From Paracoccus halophilus (GTDB lineage Bacteria > Pseudomonadota > Alphaproteobacteria > Rhodobacterales > Rhodobacteraceae), in NCBI RefSeq assembly GCF_000763905.1, contig NZ_JRKN01000005.1, forward strand, positions 62,001-126,000: 64,000 nt of DNA, given 5' to 3'. The notes beneath the pieces are model-generated. The model saw nothing but the letters and a program-made list of their open reading frames with translations, made no database searches and was not told the DNA's origin. Below, piece after piece: positions 53,199 through 61,279 of this stretch. Numbering within the stretch: position 1 is the stretch's first letter; the number at the start of each line of letters is the position of its first letter. A program made the position numbers and the translations under genes.

Positions 53199-54466
53199 CG
53201 CTTTATTTCCAGAATGCCCGGCTGATCGACCCCGAGGGCCAGACCGAAGCCCCCGGCAGCGTGACCGTCCGCGACGGCCGCATCGAGGCGGTGAATGGCG
53301 ATGCCCCCCAGGGTGCCGAGTTGATCGACTGCGGCGGCAGATACCTGGCCCCCGGCCTGATCGACTGGGGCGTCAAGATCGGCGAGCCGGGCGAACGCCA
53401 CAAGGAAAGCTTTCGCAGCGCCGGCCTGGCGGCGGCGGCGGGGGGCGTCACCACGATCATCGCGCGCCCCGACACGCTGCCGCCCATCGACACGCCGGAG
53501 GCGCTGGAATTCGCCGCCCGCCGCGGCGCTGACGCAGCCGTGAACATCCGCCACATGGCGGCCCTGACCAAGGGCCGCGAGGGGCGCGAAATGGTCGAGA
53601 TCGGCTTTCTGACCGATCTGGGCGCGGTGGCCTTTACCGATGGCGTGCGGGTGGTTTCGGACACGCGGCTGATGTCGCGCTGCATGACCTATGCGCGCGG
53701 TCTCGGCGCGCTGATCGTCGGCCACCCGCAGGAGCCGGGCCTGTCCCGGGACGCGGTCGCCACCTCGGGCAAGTTCGCCTCGCTCTATGGCCTGCCTGCA
53801 GTCTCGCCCATGGCCGAGGTGATGGGGGTGGAACGCGATCTGGCGCTGGTGGCGATGACCGGCGCGCGCTACCACGCCGATCAGATCACCGTCGCCGCCA
53901 GCCTGCCGGCGCTGCGCCGCGCGCGCGAGGCGGGGCTGGATGTGACCGCCGGCATCTCGATCCATCACCTGACGCTGAACGAATTCGACCTGGGCGATTA
54001 CCGGACCTTCTTTCGCTTCACCCCGCCGCTGCGCGCCGAGGACGACCGGCAGGCCATGGTGCAGGCGGTGGCCGAGGGGGTGATCGACGTGATCGCCAGC
54101 TTTCACACGCCGCAGGACGAGGAATCCAAGCGTCTGCCCTTTGCCGAGGCGGCGCCGGGCGCGGTCGGGCTTCAGACGCTGCTGCCGGCGGCCATGCGGC
54201 TTTACCATCAGGGCGGGCTCAGCCTGCCGCAGCTTTGGCGCGCCATGTCGCTGAACCCGGCGCGGCGGCTTGGGCTCGAGGGCGGGCGCATGGCGGCCGG
54301 TGCGCCGGCCGATCTGGTCCTGTTCGACCCGGATGCGCCCTTTGTGCTGGACCGTTTCACGCTTTTGTCAAAGTCCAAGAACACGCCGTTCGATGGCGCG
54401 CGGATGCAGGGCCGGGTGCTGGGCACCTGGGTCGGCGGCCTGCGCGTGTTCGGAGCCGGCGCATGA
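53195..54466 (+). CDS. pyrX: Dihydroorotase-like protein, probably the non-catalytic PyrX (PyrC') partner of PyrB
   Basis: 423 aa with ATG overlapping the pyrB stop. It has the amidohydrolase fold of class I dihydroorotases ([55 protein letters not shown]). The first metal motif, HxH in active enzymes (GLIDLHVHLREPG), reads [13 protein letters not shown] here: both His are gone. The catalytic Asp region (DHAPH in active enzymes) reads [10 protein letters not shown]. These losses match known pseudo-dihydroorotases that stabilise PyrB in bacteria such as Pseudomonas. An active PyrC must be elsewhere. If annotated simply as dihydroorotase, the function would be misleading. Confidence 0.88.
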   Translation: MTLYFQNARLIDPEGQTEAPGSVTVRDGRIEAVNGDAPQGAELIDCGGRYLAPGLIDWGVKIGEPGERHKESFRSAGLAAAAGGVTTIIARPDTLPPIDTPEALEFAARRGADAAVNIRHMAALTKGREGREMVEIGFLTDLGAVAFTDGVRVVSDTRLMSRCMTYARGLGALIVGHPQEPGLSRDAVATSGKFASLYGLPAVSPMAEVMGVERDLALVAMTGARYHADQITVAASLPALRRAREAGLDVTAGISIHHLTLNEFDLGDYRTFFRFTPPLRAEDDRQAMVQAVAEGVIDVIASFHTPQDEESKRLPFAEAAPGAVGLQTLLPAAMRLYHQGGLSLPQLWRAMSLNPARRLGLEGGRMAAGAPADLVLFDPDAPFVLDRFTLLSKSKNTPFDGARMQGRVLGTWVGGLRVFGAGA

Positions 54467-55047
54467 GCCTGATCCTGTGGTCCGCGATCGGCTACCTGCT
54501 GGGGTCGGTCCCCTTCGGCCTGGTGATCGCCCGGGCCTTGGGGCTGGGCGATCTGCGCCGGATCGGCTCGGGCAATATCGGTGCGACCAATGTGCTGCGC
54601 ACCGGCAACAAGCCCGCCGCGCTGGCGACGCTGCTGCTGGATTCGGGCAAGGGCGCGATCGCCGTGCTGCTGGCGCGCTGGCTGGCCGGCCCCGAGGCCG
54701 CGATGCTGGCGGGCGCCGCCGCATTCCTTGGCCATCTCTACCCGGTCTGGCTGCGGTTCAAGGGTGGCAAGGGCGTCGCGACCTTTCTCGGCACGTTGCT
54801 GGCGCTGGACTGGCGGCTTGGGCTGATCGCCTGCGCGCTCTGGCTGGCAACCGCGCTGCTCGGGCGTATCTCGTCGCTGTCGGCGCTGGTCGCGGCGGCG
54901 CTGGCGCCACTTGCGGCGCTGTGGCTGGACGGGTCCGCCATGGCGGCGGTGACGGCTTTCATGGCGGTGCTGATCTATTTTCGCCACCGCGCCAATATCG
55001 CCCGCATCCTCGACGGCTCCGAGCCGAGGATCGGCGGCAAGCGCTGA
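54463..55047 (+). CDS. plsY: Acyl-phosphate:glycerol-3-phosphate acyltransferase PlsY
   Basis: 194 aa from ATG 54463, overlapping the previous stop. Five membrane helices with PlsY motifs: LGSVPFGLVIARALGLGDLR (about 12-31), RIGSGNIGATNVLRTG (motif 1, about 32-47), GHLYPVWLRFKGGKGVATFL (motif 2, about 90-109) and LIYFRHRANIARILDGSE. It makes lysophosphatidate at the inner membrane. In many relatives dprA follows plsY; here the sequence leads instead into an IS3 remnant, so the neighbourhood has been rearranged. Confidence 0.94.
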   Translation: MSLILWSAIGYLLGSVPFGLVIARALGLGDLRRIGSGNIGATNVLRTGNKPAALATLLLDSGKGAIAVLLARWLAGPEAAMLAGAAAFLGHLYPVWLRFKGGKGVATFLGTLLALDWRLGLIACALWLATALLGRISSLSALVAAALAPLAALWLDGSAMAAVTAFMAVLIYFRHRANIARILDGSEPRIGGKR

Positions 55048-55277
55048 TCGGGAATGTCGAAATATTTCCGGGGCGCGAGCGCCTTTGCCACCCGTGGCGG
55101 GTCCCATCCGGTCCGGGCGGCAGCATCCGGCGATCCCATCCCGCAAGAGCGGCGCAGCCCCGAGGCTGCCCGGGGGAATTGTCTACCGCATCGCCGGAGT
55201 TTTCATGGACCTGTCCCGGTTTTGCGCGGGTCTTCTGAGAGCGATGCTCTCTTCAGAGGAGACTGGATATCGCAGCG

Positions 55278-55583
55278 ATACACAGCGACAAGTTCAAGCT
55301 TGATGCAGTTCGCCTTGCGCTCACCAGCGGCCTGACACGGCGAGAGGTTGTGTCTGATCTTGGGATCGGGCTTTCGACGCTCGGGAAATGGATCCGTACG
55401 ATTTCCGATGAGGTGAGGGTTCCGGAGCGGGATGCCGATCTGCTGCGGGAGAATGAACGGCCGCGGAAGGAAAACCGCATCTTGCGGGATTTGAACCGGA
55501 TCAGAAAACAGTCCGGGGGGCTGTTTTCTGACCCTCCTCCATCTCAAGGCAGGTCGTGGGCTGGGCGATCAGCAATCGCATGA
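55278..55583 (+). pseudogene. IS3-family OrfA remnant
   Basis: In frame from about 55278 the sequence reads IHSDKFKLDAVRLALTSGLT and then VSDLGIGLSTLGKWIRTISD (helix-turn-helix) and DADLLRENERPRKENRILRD (leucine-zipper-like), the standard OrfA order. Past RILRD the sequence diverges (LNRIRKQSGGLFSDP), where a deletion has fused OrfA to foreign bases. The start codon is unclear; the frame carries no ATG before the HTH. Confidence 0.75.
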
Positions 55584-55941
55584 AGCAGGATCTGGCGATC
55601 CGGGCGCTGAACATGACGATCGCCCTGCGCAAACCGCCAGCGGGATGCATCCATCATACGGATCGCGGATCGCAATATTGCGCCCATGATTACCAGAAGC
55701 TTCTGCACCAGCCTGGCTTCGGGTTTCAATGAGCGGCAAGGGAAATTGTTATGATAATTCGGCAGTCGAGAACTTCTTCAAGTCGCTGAAGACCGAGATG
55801 GTCAGGCGGCGGGACTGGCAAACCCGGCGCGAGGTCGAAATCGCCCTCTTCGAATATATCAACGGCTTCGACAACCCACGACGAAGACACTCGGCACTGG
55901 GCTGGAAATCACCCGTGGCCTTCGAACAGAGGGCCGCCTAA
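55557..55941 (+). pseudogene. IS3-family OrfB remnant (integrase core C-terminal part, frameshifted)
   Basis: The fragment begins VVGWAISNRMKQDLAIRALN and includes HHTDRGSQY (second catalytic Asp) but reaches a stop at 55730-55732 (PGFGFQ stop). From 55729 another frame gives MSGKGNCYDNSAVENFFKSL with the catalytic Glu, then KTEMVRRRDWQTRREVEIAL and the C-terminus SALGWKSPVAFEQRAA. The first catalytic Asp region is absent. Not functional. Confidence 0.8.
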
Positions 55942-55979
55942 CATCAGCAACCAACCGGAACAATACCGGGACAGGTCCA

Positions 55980-56645
55980 GATCGTTTCCTCCACCAGCCT
56001 CCCAAACACGGCTCCCGACTGTTCCCGGGAGCACGTTGGGCCGCCGCATCAGGGGGGCCCGTTTGGACGCCGATCACCCAGATACCGGGGTCCTTTTTCC
56101 ATGCCGGTTCACACGATACCGGCATAGGCGAGGCAAGGCCTCGCCAGCGTCAGGAAATTGGCGTGGCTGATCTTGACCACGATCCATGCGCTGCCGGCAT
56201 CCAGGGTAAAGTCGTCGGGATGCCAGCCAGCGAAATCCACGCGACCGAGGGTAGTTTCAGCGGCATGTTCGGCAAGGCCCCCTTCATGCCCATGCGTGAA
56301 CCGCCCCTGAGAGCGGTGTAGAGGCCGCGGACGGGCTGGTGGCCACCGCGCTTCTTCGCAATCTGAGGCTGTTCAAGGTGATGACAATGAAGGAGAGCAC
56401 GATGATCGAACCCGTGATCGACCTTGCGGAGCGATCGTCAAGAGCGATGACGCGGATTCTGGCCCGTTGGATGGCGGGACCGGCCGGATGACGGGCGACC
56501 CGGTCTTCGCGCGGATCAGCCGCCGGCGAGGCGCATCAGGCGTTCCTTGCGGGCGTCACAGGGCGCATAGCGGGCCTGAAGGCCGCCGCACCGTCACGCT
56601 GACCGGGCAGGCGCTGGTGCGCGATCCCGCAGGAAAGGCCGCGCC
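55980..56645. other. Unassigned degenerate sequence between the IS3 remnant and the acyl-CoA cluster
   Basis: No complete gene is visible in these 666 bases. A hairpin GCTCCCG/CGGGAGC lies near 56011-56033. On the minus strand an open stretch ending at 56109 reads DDFTLDAGSAWIVVKISHAN and then LTLARPCLAYAGIV, possibly the tail of a dead gene. On the plus strand, a frame ends at TGA 56647-56649 with RRTVTLTGQALVRDPAGKAA and overlaps the next ATG (ATGA), as a truncated upstream gene of the acyl-CoA operon would. None can be named. The region probably records deletions linked to the neighbouring IS elements. Confidence 0.4.
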
Positions 56646-57796
56646 ATGACCACGCATGACTGGATGACCGACGACCACCGCGCCTTTGCCGAGACCGTGG
56701 CGCGCTTTTTTTGCCGAGAAGTTCCAGCCCGACCGCGAGGCCTGGACCGAAGCCGGGGTGATCCCGCGCGATTTCTGGCGCAAGGCCGGCGATCTGGGCA
56801 TCCTCGGCGCCACGATCCCCGAGGAATATGGCGGCCTCGGGCTGAGCCGGCATTTCGATGCGGTCAGCTATCTGGAACAGGCCAGGGCCGGCGACAGCGG
56901 TTGGGGGTTTTCGGTCCACAACATTGCCACGCATTACATCCGCGCCTTCGGCTCCGAGGACCAGAAGAGGCGCTACCTGCCCAGGCTCGCCTCGGGCGCG
57001 CATGTCGCGGCCATCGCCATGACGGAACCCGGCACCGGCTCGGATCTGCAGGCGGTCAGGACGACGGCGGTTAGGCAGGGCAACGAATATGTGGTGAACG
57101 GCGCCAAGACCTTCATCACCAATGGCGCAACCGCCGAATATCGTCATCCTTGTCGCCAAGGCCGATCCCGGGACAAAATCAAAGGGCGTCTCGCTGCTGA
57201 TCGTCGAGACCGGCGACCTGCCCGGCTACAGCGTCGGGCGGCGGCTGAAGAAGATCGGCATGAAGCGCAACGACACCGCCGAACTGGCCTTCGCGGATAT
57301 GCGCCTGGCGCAAACCGCGCTGCTGGGCATGGATGAGGGGCAGGGCTTTTACCAGCTGATGAAGCAACTCCCGTGGGAGCGGCTGATCCTTGGTTATATC
57401 GCGCTTGGGGCCTCGCAATGTGCGCTGCGCGTGACGCTGGAATATGTGCGCGAGCGGCGGGCCTTCGGCCGGCGGGTGATGGATTTCCAGAACACCCGCT
57501 TCAAGCTGGCCGAAGCGGCAACCCGGATCGAATTGCTGGGCGCGTTTCTGGACAGATGCCTGGCCGATCTGGAGGCCGGGCGGCTGACCCCCGAAGGCGC
57601 CGCCATGGCGAAATGGTGGGGCAGCCAGACGCAATGCGACATTGCCGACGAATGCCTGCAGCTGCATGGCGGCTATGGCCATATGAGCGAATACCTCATC
57701 TCGGAACTCTATACCGACGCCCGCGTGCAGAAGATCTACGGCGGGACCAATGAAATCATGAAGGATGTGATCGCGCGATCACTGGATATCGACTGA
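56646..57796 (+). pseudogene. Acyl-CoA dehydrogenase gene with two single-base frameshifts
   Basis: Three frames together spell one acyl-CoA dehydrogenase of about 383 aa. It begins MTTHDWMTDDHRAFAETVAR; a run of seven T (56706-56712) where six keep frame shifts reading to FFAEKFQPDREAWTEAG. That frame continues through IAMTEPGTGSDLQAVRTT (FAD/acyl site) until NGATAEY, where an extra G near 57136 shifts it to NIVILVAKADPGTKSKGVSL. The C-terminus has the catalytic region and QLHGGYGHMSEYLISELYTD, KIYGGTNEIMKDVI. Such enzymes desaturate acyl-CoA with FAD. Both shifts are insertions; homopolymer sequencing error is possible for the first. It overlaps an upstream stop and precedes the SDR chimera by nine bases. 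Confidence 0.85.
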
Positions 57797-57805
57797 GGGC
57801 ATATC

Positions 57806-58450
57806 ATGGGAAAACTTACGGGAAAGACGGCCTATGTGACCGGCTCGGGGCGCGGCATCGGGCGCGCGGTGGCGCTGAAACTGGCGGCCGAGGGGGCTGC
57901 CATCGTGCTGAACGATCTGGACGAGGCTCCGGCGGCCGAGGTCGCGGCGGACATCGCGGCCTTGGGCGGAAAATCGATCCCGGTCATCGGCAGCGTGACC
58001 GAGGCGGGCTTCGCGGAGCGCTTCATTCAGGCCGGGCTGGACGCCTTTGGCGGCATCGACATCATCGTAAACAATGCCGGCTATACTTGGGACAGCATGG
58101 CGGCCAAGATGACCGACGACCAGTTCGACGCCATGTATGACGTCCATGTCAAGGCGCCCTTCCGCATCCTGCGCGCCGCCGCGCCCATATCCGCGCGGTC
58201 CCGCGACGACTGGGCCGCGCTGTTTACCGGCACGGATGCCTGCGTCGCGCCGGTGCTGTCGCCGGTCGAGGCCGCCGCCCACCCTCTGAGTCACGCGCGC
58301 GGCATCTTGGTCGAGGCGCATCGCGCGCTGCAAGCCGCGCCCGCCCCCCGTTTTGCCGGTGCGCCGCGCTCGACGCCGCCCCCGCCCACAGCCCGCCAGC
58401 ATCGGGCCGAAATCATCGCCCTGCTGGCGCAACGGGAGACCAGGCCATGA
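57806..58450 (+). pseudogene. Chimeric ORF: SDR N-terminus fused in frame to a CaiB-type CoA-transferase C-terminus
   Basis: 214 aa. Residues 1-128 are a short-chain dehydrogenase: KTAYVTGSGRGIGRAVALKL (TGxxxGIG), then VLNDLDEAP and DIIVNNAGYTWDS (NNAG). The expected YxxxK catalytic half never appears. From about residue 130 the sequence switches to RSRDDWAALFTGTDACVAPV and HPLSHARGILVEAHRALQAA, the C-terminus of class III CoA-transferases or alpha-methylacyl-CoA racemases. An in-frame deletion near 58190 most simply explains it: two genes were joined. The product cannot be a working SDR. Its stop overlaps the next ATG (58447), consistent with an original CoA-transferase gene followed by the acyl-CoA ligase. 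Confidence 0.82.
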
Positions 58451-59460
58451 ACCTCATCGACCATTTCGACCGCGGCGCGGCGATCAGCCCCGACCGCCCG
58501 GCGTTCATCTTCGACAGTGCCGAGACCACCTATCGCGCCGCCCGCGAGCAGAACCTGCGCATCGCCAACGTCCTGCGCAGCCATGGCGCCGGGCTGGGCA
58601 CGAAATGCGCGGTCATGTCCGACAACAGCCCGCTGGCCTTCAATGCCGTGCTGGGCATCCGGCGCGCCGGCGGCATCTGGGTGCCGGTCAATGCCCGCAA
58701 CGCCGTCCATGCGCATTGCGACTTTCTGGGCCTGATCGCATGCGAGGTGCTGTTCTTCAGCGCCGCCTATGCGCCGATGATCGCCGAAATCCGTGCCGCC
58801 GTGCCCAGCCTGCGGCTGCTGATCTGCCTGGACGCGCCCGACGCGCATGGCCCCGCCCTCGCCGACCTGATCGCGCAGGCCGGAACCAAGCCGGTCGCCC
58901 TGCCCGCCGATGACGAGCACACGCAGATCATCGGCGGCATCGGCGGCACTACCGGAAAATCCAAGGGCGTGGTGATCCCCTGCCGGGCATGGGACTGCTT
59001 TATCGCCAATATGCTGGCCACGGTGCCCTTCGGCCGCGACTCGGTCTATCTGGCGGCGGCGCCGATGACCCATGCGGCCGGAGCCTATGCGTTTCCGGTG
59101 CTGACCGTGGGCGGCACGATCCTGATGCATGACGGGGTGGACCCGGAGCTTTTCCTGACCGACATCGCGCGTTACAAGGTGACCGAGACCTTCCTGCCGC
59201 CCACCGCCACGCTGGCCATTCTGGCCCGGCCCGAGATCGGCTCGGTCGATTTCTCGTCGCTGCGGGCCTATATATCGACCGGCGCGCCGATGGCCCCCGA
59301 CCGCGTGGCGGAGCTGTGGCGCGTCATGGGGCCGGTCTGGTATCAGCTTTACGGCCAGACCGAGGCGGTCGGCAACGTCGCCGTGCTGACCCCCCGCCGA
59401 TTGCATGGACGAAACCGGCGCGCCGCGCCCTGCCGGGAAAAGGCAGGAGGACAGATCTGA
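58447..59460 (+). pseudogene. Acyl-CoA synthetase (AMP-binding), C-terminally truncated by IS sequence
   Basis: 337 codons remain of a protein usually 500-550 aa. N-terminal ANL-family features are intact: TTYRAAREQNLRIANVLRS, GGIGGTTGKSKGVVIP (P-loop like motif, A3), AAPMTHAAGAYAFPVL and LYGQTEAVGNVAVLTP (A5). After VLTP (about 59394) the sequence turns into an unrelated tail (RRLHGRNRRAAPCREKAG) running toward an IS5 remnant. The A7-A10 motifs and the catalytic Lys domain are missing, so it should not ligate CoA. It belonged to a fatty or aromatic acid catabolic operon with the two preceding genes. Confidence 0.85.
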
Positions 59461-59469
59461 CAAAAGCCG

Positions 59470-59582
59470 TCCGGCGGGGAGGTCGGGCGGTAGCGGGCGG
59501 GGCTGGCTTGTTCATGCCAGCCTATTAACCAGGCGGATCCGCACGGTGAATCCCCTATGGCGCCGAGCTCTGCAACAACGCC
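59470..59582 (-). mobile_element. IS5-family end remnant
   Basis: Minus-strand reading gives MNKPAP, a frameshift and PARYR, the start of an IS5-type transposase (ATG at 59515). Upstream come the same noncoding bases as at 29204-29271 (GTGAATCC, ATGGCGCCGAGCTCTGCAAC on the plus strand), ending near 59582. Only about 110 bases of the element remain, joined to the broken acyl-CoA ligase on one side and to an IS1182-like fragment on the other. Confidence 0.65.
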
Positions 59583-60075
59583 GATCTGCTGAACCCGGCG
59601 GCACCCGACGAACAACTCGGCACTGCGTCCGCGGTGATCCGGTCGGGAGAAGCCCCGAGCGTGTCTTCGATGGCGTCCAAATGGCGCGAGACCAGCGCAT
59701 CCATGCTGACATCGGCGCGGATCGGGCTGGCGTCGATGTGGATGATCCCGGTCGAAACCAGTTCGGCAACCTGGTACTGCCGCAGGACACGAACAAAGAC
59801 CCGGCGGATCGCGAGATTGACCTGGGCTTCTCGCATCAGCCGCCGGTCGTGAACGATCCCGCGCGGAAAGCCCGCCAGCATCAGACGCAGGGCAAGTTCG
59901 GGGTCGAGGCCGGGGCGATCATTGTTCGAACGATAAAGATCGGTCACCCCGGCGCGAAGCCACTCAGGATCGAGCAGCTGATCGACCCTCACCAGCACAT
60001 GGTCATCGGGGATCAGATCCCGCGGCGACACGCTGATGAAAAGCTCTGGCCGACCACGTTTCTTCCTGTCCATGG
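59583..60075 (-). pseudogene. IS1182-family transposase, N-terminal remnant
   Basis: From ATG 60075 the minus strand encodes MDRKKRGRPELFISVSPRDL, IPDDHVLVRVDQLLDPEWLR, LALRLMLAGFPRGIVHDRRL and VSTGIIHIDASPIRADVSMD, then SPDRITADAV, where homology stops near residue 155. This is the N-terminal half of an IS1182-type transposase with the first catalytic Asp region. The bases around CTCACCAGCACATGG match those near 28920-28934, so the same element family is present at both sites. The start codon abuts the truncated permease below. Confidence 0.75.
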
Positions 60076-60446
60076 CGCTGCGTCCGGTCGAAGCCACCAT
60101 CGCCGCCTCTGACCCCACGCTGGACGAGGCGGTGCGGGTCGTCGGGGTCAGTGTCCTGCGGCGCATCGCCTTCGTCGCGCCGCCGGCGCTGGGACCCTCG
60201 GCGATGGCGGGCGCGATGCTGATCTTCATGACTGCGATCAACGAACCGACCTTGTCGGCCCTTCTGTGGTCGGCGGGACAGGAGACCATCGGCGTTCAGA
60301 TATTCTCGATGCAGTACGAGGGCAATTCGACCGGGGCCGCGGCGCTGTCGGTGATGTCGCTGGCCCTGGTCGGCCTGCTGGTGGTCGTCACGGATCGCCT
60401 TGGGCAACGATTGCCCCGCGGCACCCTGCCATGGCGGTCTGGCTGA
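60075..60446 (+). pseudogene. ABC permease C-terminal fragment (aminoethylphosphonate/iron type), truncated by IS
   Basis: From about 60075 the frame reads ALRPVEATIAASDPTLDEAV, FVAPPALGPSAMAGAMLIFM, EPTLSALLWSAGQETIGVQI and a last helix LSVMSLALVGLLVVVTDRLG. This is the C-terminal third of a large BPD_transp_1 permease of the PhnV/FbpB type. The EAA-like loop is ATIAASDPTLDEAVRVVG. The N-terminal part was removed by the IS1182-like fragment, which starts at the same bases on the other strand. It converges on phnX and probably belonged to a phosphonate importer. Confidence 0.8.
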
Positions 60447-60490
60447 ACCCGGCTGAAGGGGTCCAGCCCGGACAAGCCGGGCCGCGCCTG

Positions 60491-61267
60491 CTAGCCAATC
60501 CGCTCCATCAGCGCGGGAAGATCGGCGACCGTGTCGATGACGTGATCGGCGCCCGCGTCCTTCAGGATGCGGGTGGCGCGCTGGCGCAGTTCATCGCGGG
60601 CGGCATCGTCCAGAGCGGCCAGTTCCTCGGGCGTCATCCCCGCCTCGTTTCCTGACAGAGCGAGCCCGACCGTGACGCAGCCGGCGGCGACGCCTTCGCC
60701 GATGCCCGGCACGGTGTCGTCCACCTTGAGCACGGCTTGCGGCGGGTAGACGGCCAGATCGACAAAGCACTTGTACATGCCCAGCGGACCCGGACGCCCT
60801 TCGGCCACGTCATCGGCGCAGACGAGGTTGTCGGGCGCATAGCCCTGCCGGGCCGCGATAGGCAGGACGCGCTCCATGATCGAGCGGGTATAGCCGGTCG
60901 TCGAGCCGATCCTGATGCCCTTGCCGCGCAGATAGTCCACCGTCTCCAGCGCGCCGGGCACCAGGGTCGCGAAATCCGTCACCACCTCTTCGTTCATGGG
61001 AACGAACACCTCATAGACCCGGTCCACATCGGCAGACGAAGGCGCGGCGCCGTGCTTGTCGCGCCATTGCGCGGCGATATGCGGCTCATTCATCATGGCA
61101 TTGATGTGATCCCATTTCGATGCGCCCATCGGCTTGCGGGCATCGGCGATCGTCACCTCGATATCGAACTGCGCGAAGGCCTTGACGAAGACGCCCATCG
61201 GCGCGAACGAGCCGAAATCGATCATCGTGCCGGCCCAGTCAAAGACCACGGCTTTGAACTTGCTCAT
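60491..61267 (-). CDS. phnX: Phosphonoacetaldehyde hydrolase
   Basis: 258 aa, HAD superfamily. The nucleophile Asp is in VVFDWAGTMIDFGSFAPMGV (about 7-26) with the phnX-type FDWAGT motif. The Schiff-base Lys region is ARKPMGASKWDHI (about 43-55), specific to PhnX. ADDVAEGRPGPLGMYKCF and LKVDDTVPGIGEGVAAG complete the HAD motifs. It cleaves phosphonoacetaldehyde to acetaldehyde and phosphate. The gene lies 12 bases after the FAD oxidoreductase in the row LysR, FAD enzyme, PhnX. No phnW transaminase is in the window. Confidence 0.94.
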   Translation of the reverse strand: MSKFKAVVFDWAGTMIDFGSFAPMGVFVKAFAQFDIEVTIADARKPMGASKWDHINAMMNEPHIAAQWRDKHGAAPSSADVDRVYEVFVPMNEEVVTDFATLVPGALETVDYLRGKGIRIGSTTGYTRSIMERVLPIAARQGYAPDNLVCADDVAEGRPGPLGMYKCFVDLAVYPPQAVLKVDDTVPGIGEGVAAGCVTVGLALSGNEAGMTPEELAALDDAARDELRQRATRILKDAGADHVIDTVADLPALMERIG

Positions 61268-61279
61268 CTTACTGTCCTT

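Larger units (their letters stand above)
55206..55979 (+). mobile_element. Internally deleted IS3-family element with intact terminal repeats
   Basis: Perfect 15-base terminal inverted repeats bound the element: TGGACCTGTCCCGGT (55206-55220) and ACCGGGACAGGTCCA (55965-55979). At 774 bp it is about 450-500 bp shorter than usual IS3 elements. orfA is nearly complete; the first half of orfB is missing and the rest is frameshifted. No target duplication is visible (flanks TCA and GAT). The deletion point holds the palindrome TCAGAAAACAG/CTGTTTTCTGA (55501-55531). Confidence 0.85.

Noticed and set aside
55206..55979. A MITE-type element
   Set aside because: 774 bp with clear orfA/orfB coding remnants is a deleted IS3, not a classical MITE.
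56330..56490. Minus-strand stretch resembling the C-terminal helix of a metal P-type ATPase (SIIVLSFIVITLNSLRLRR)
   Set aside because: Only about 20 residues look familiar and no P-type motif is near; too weak to name a remnant.
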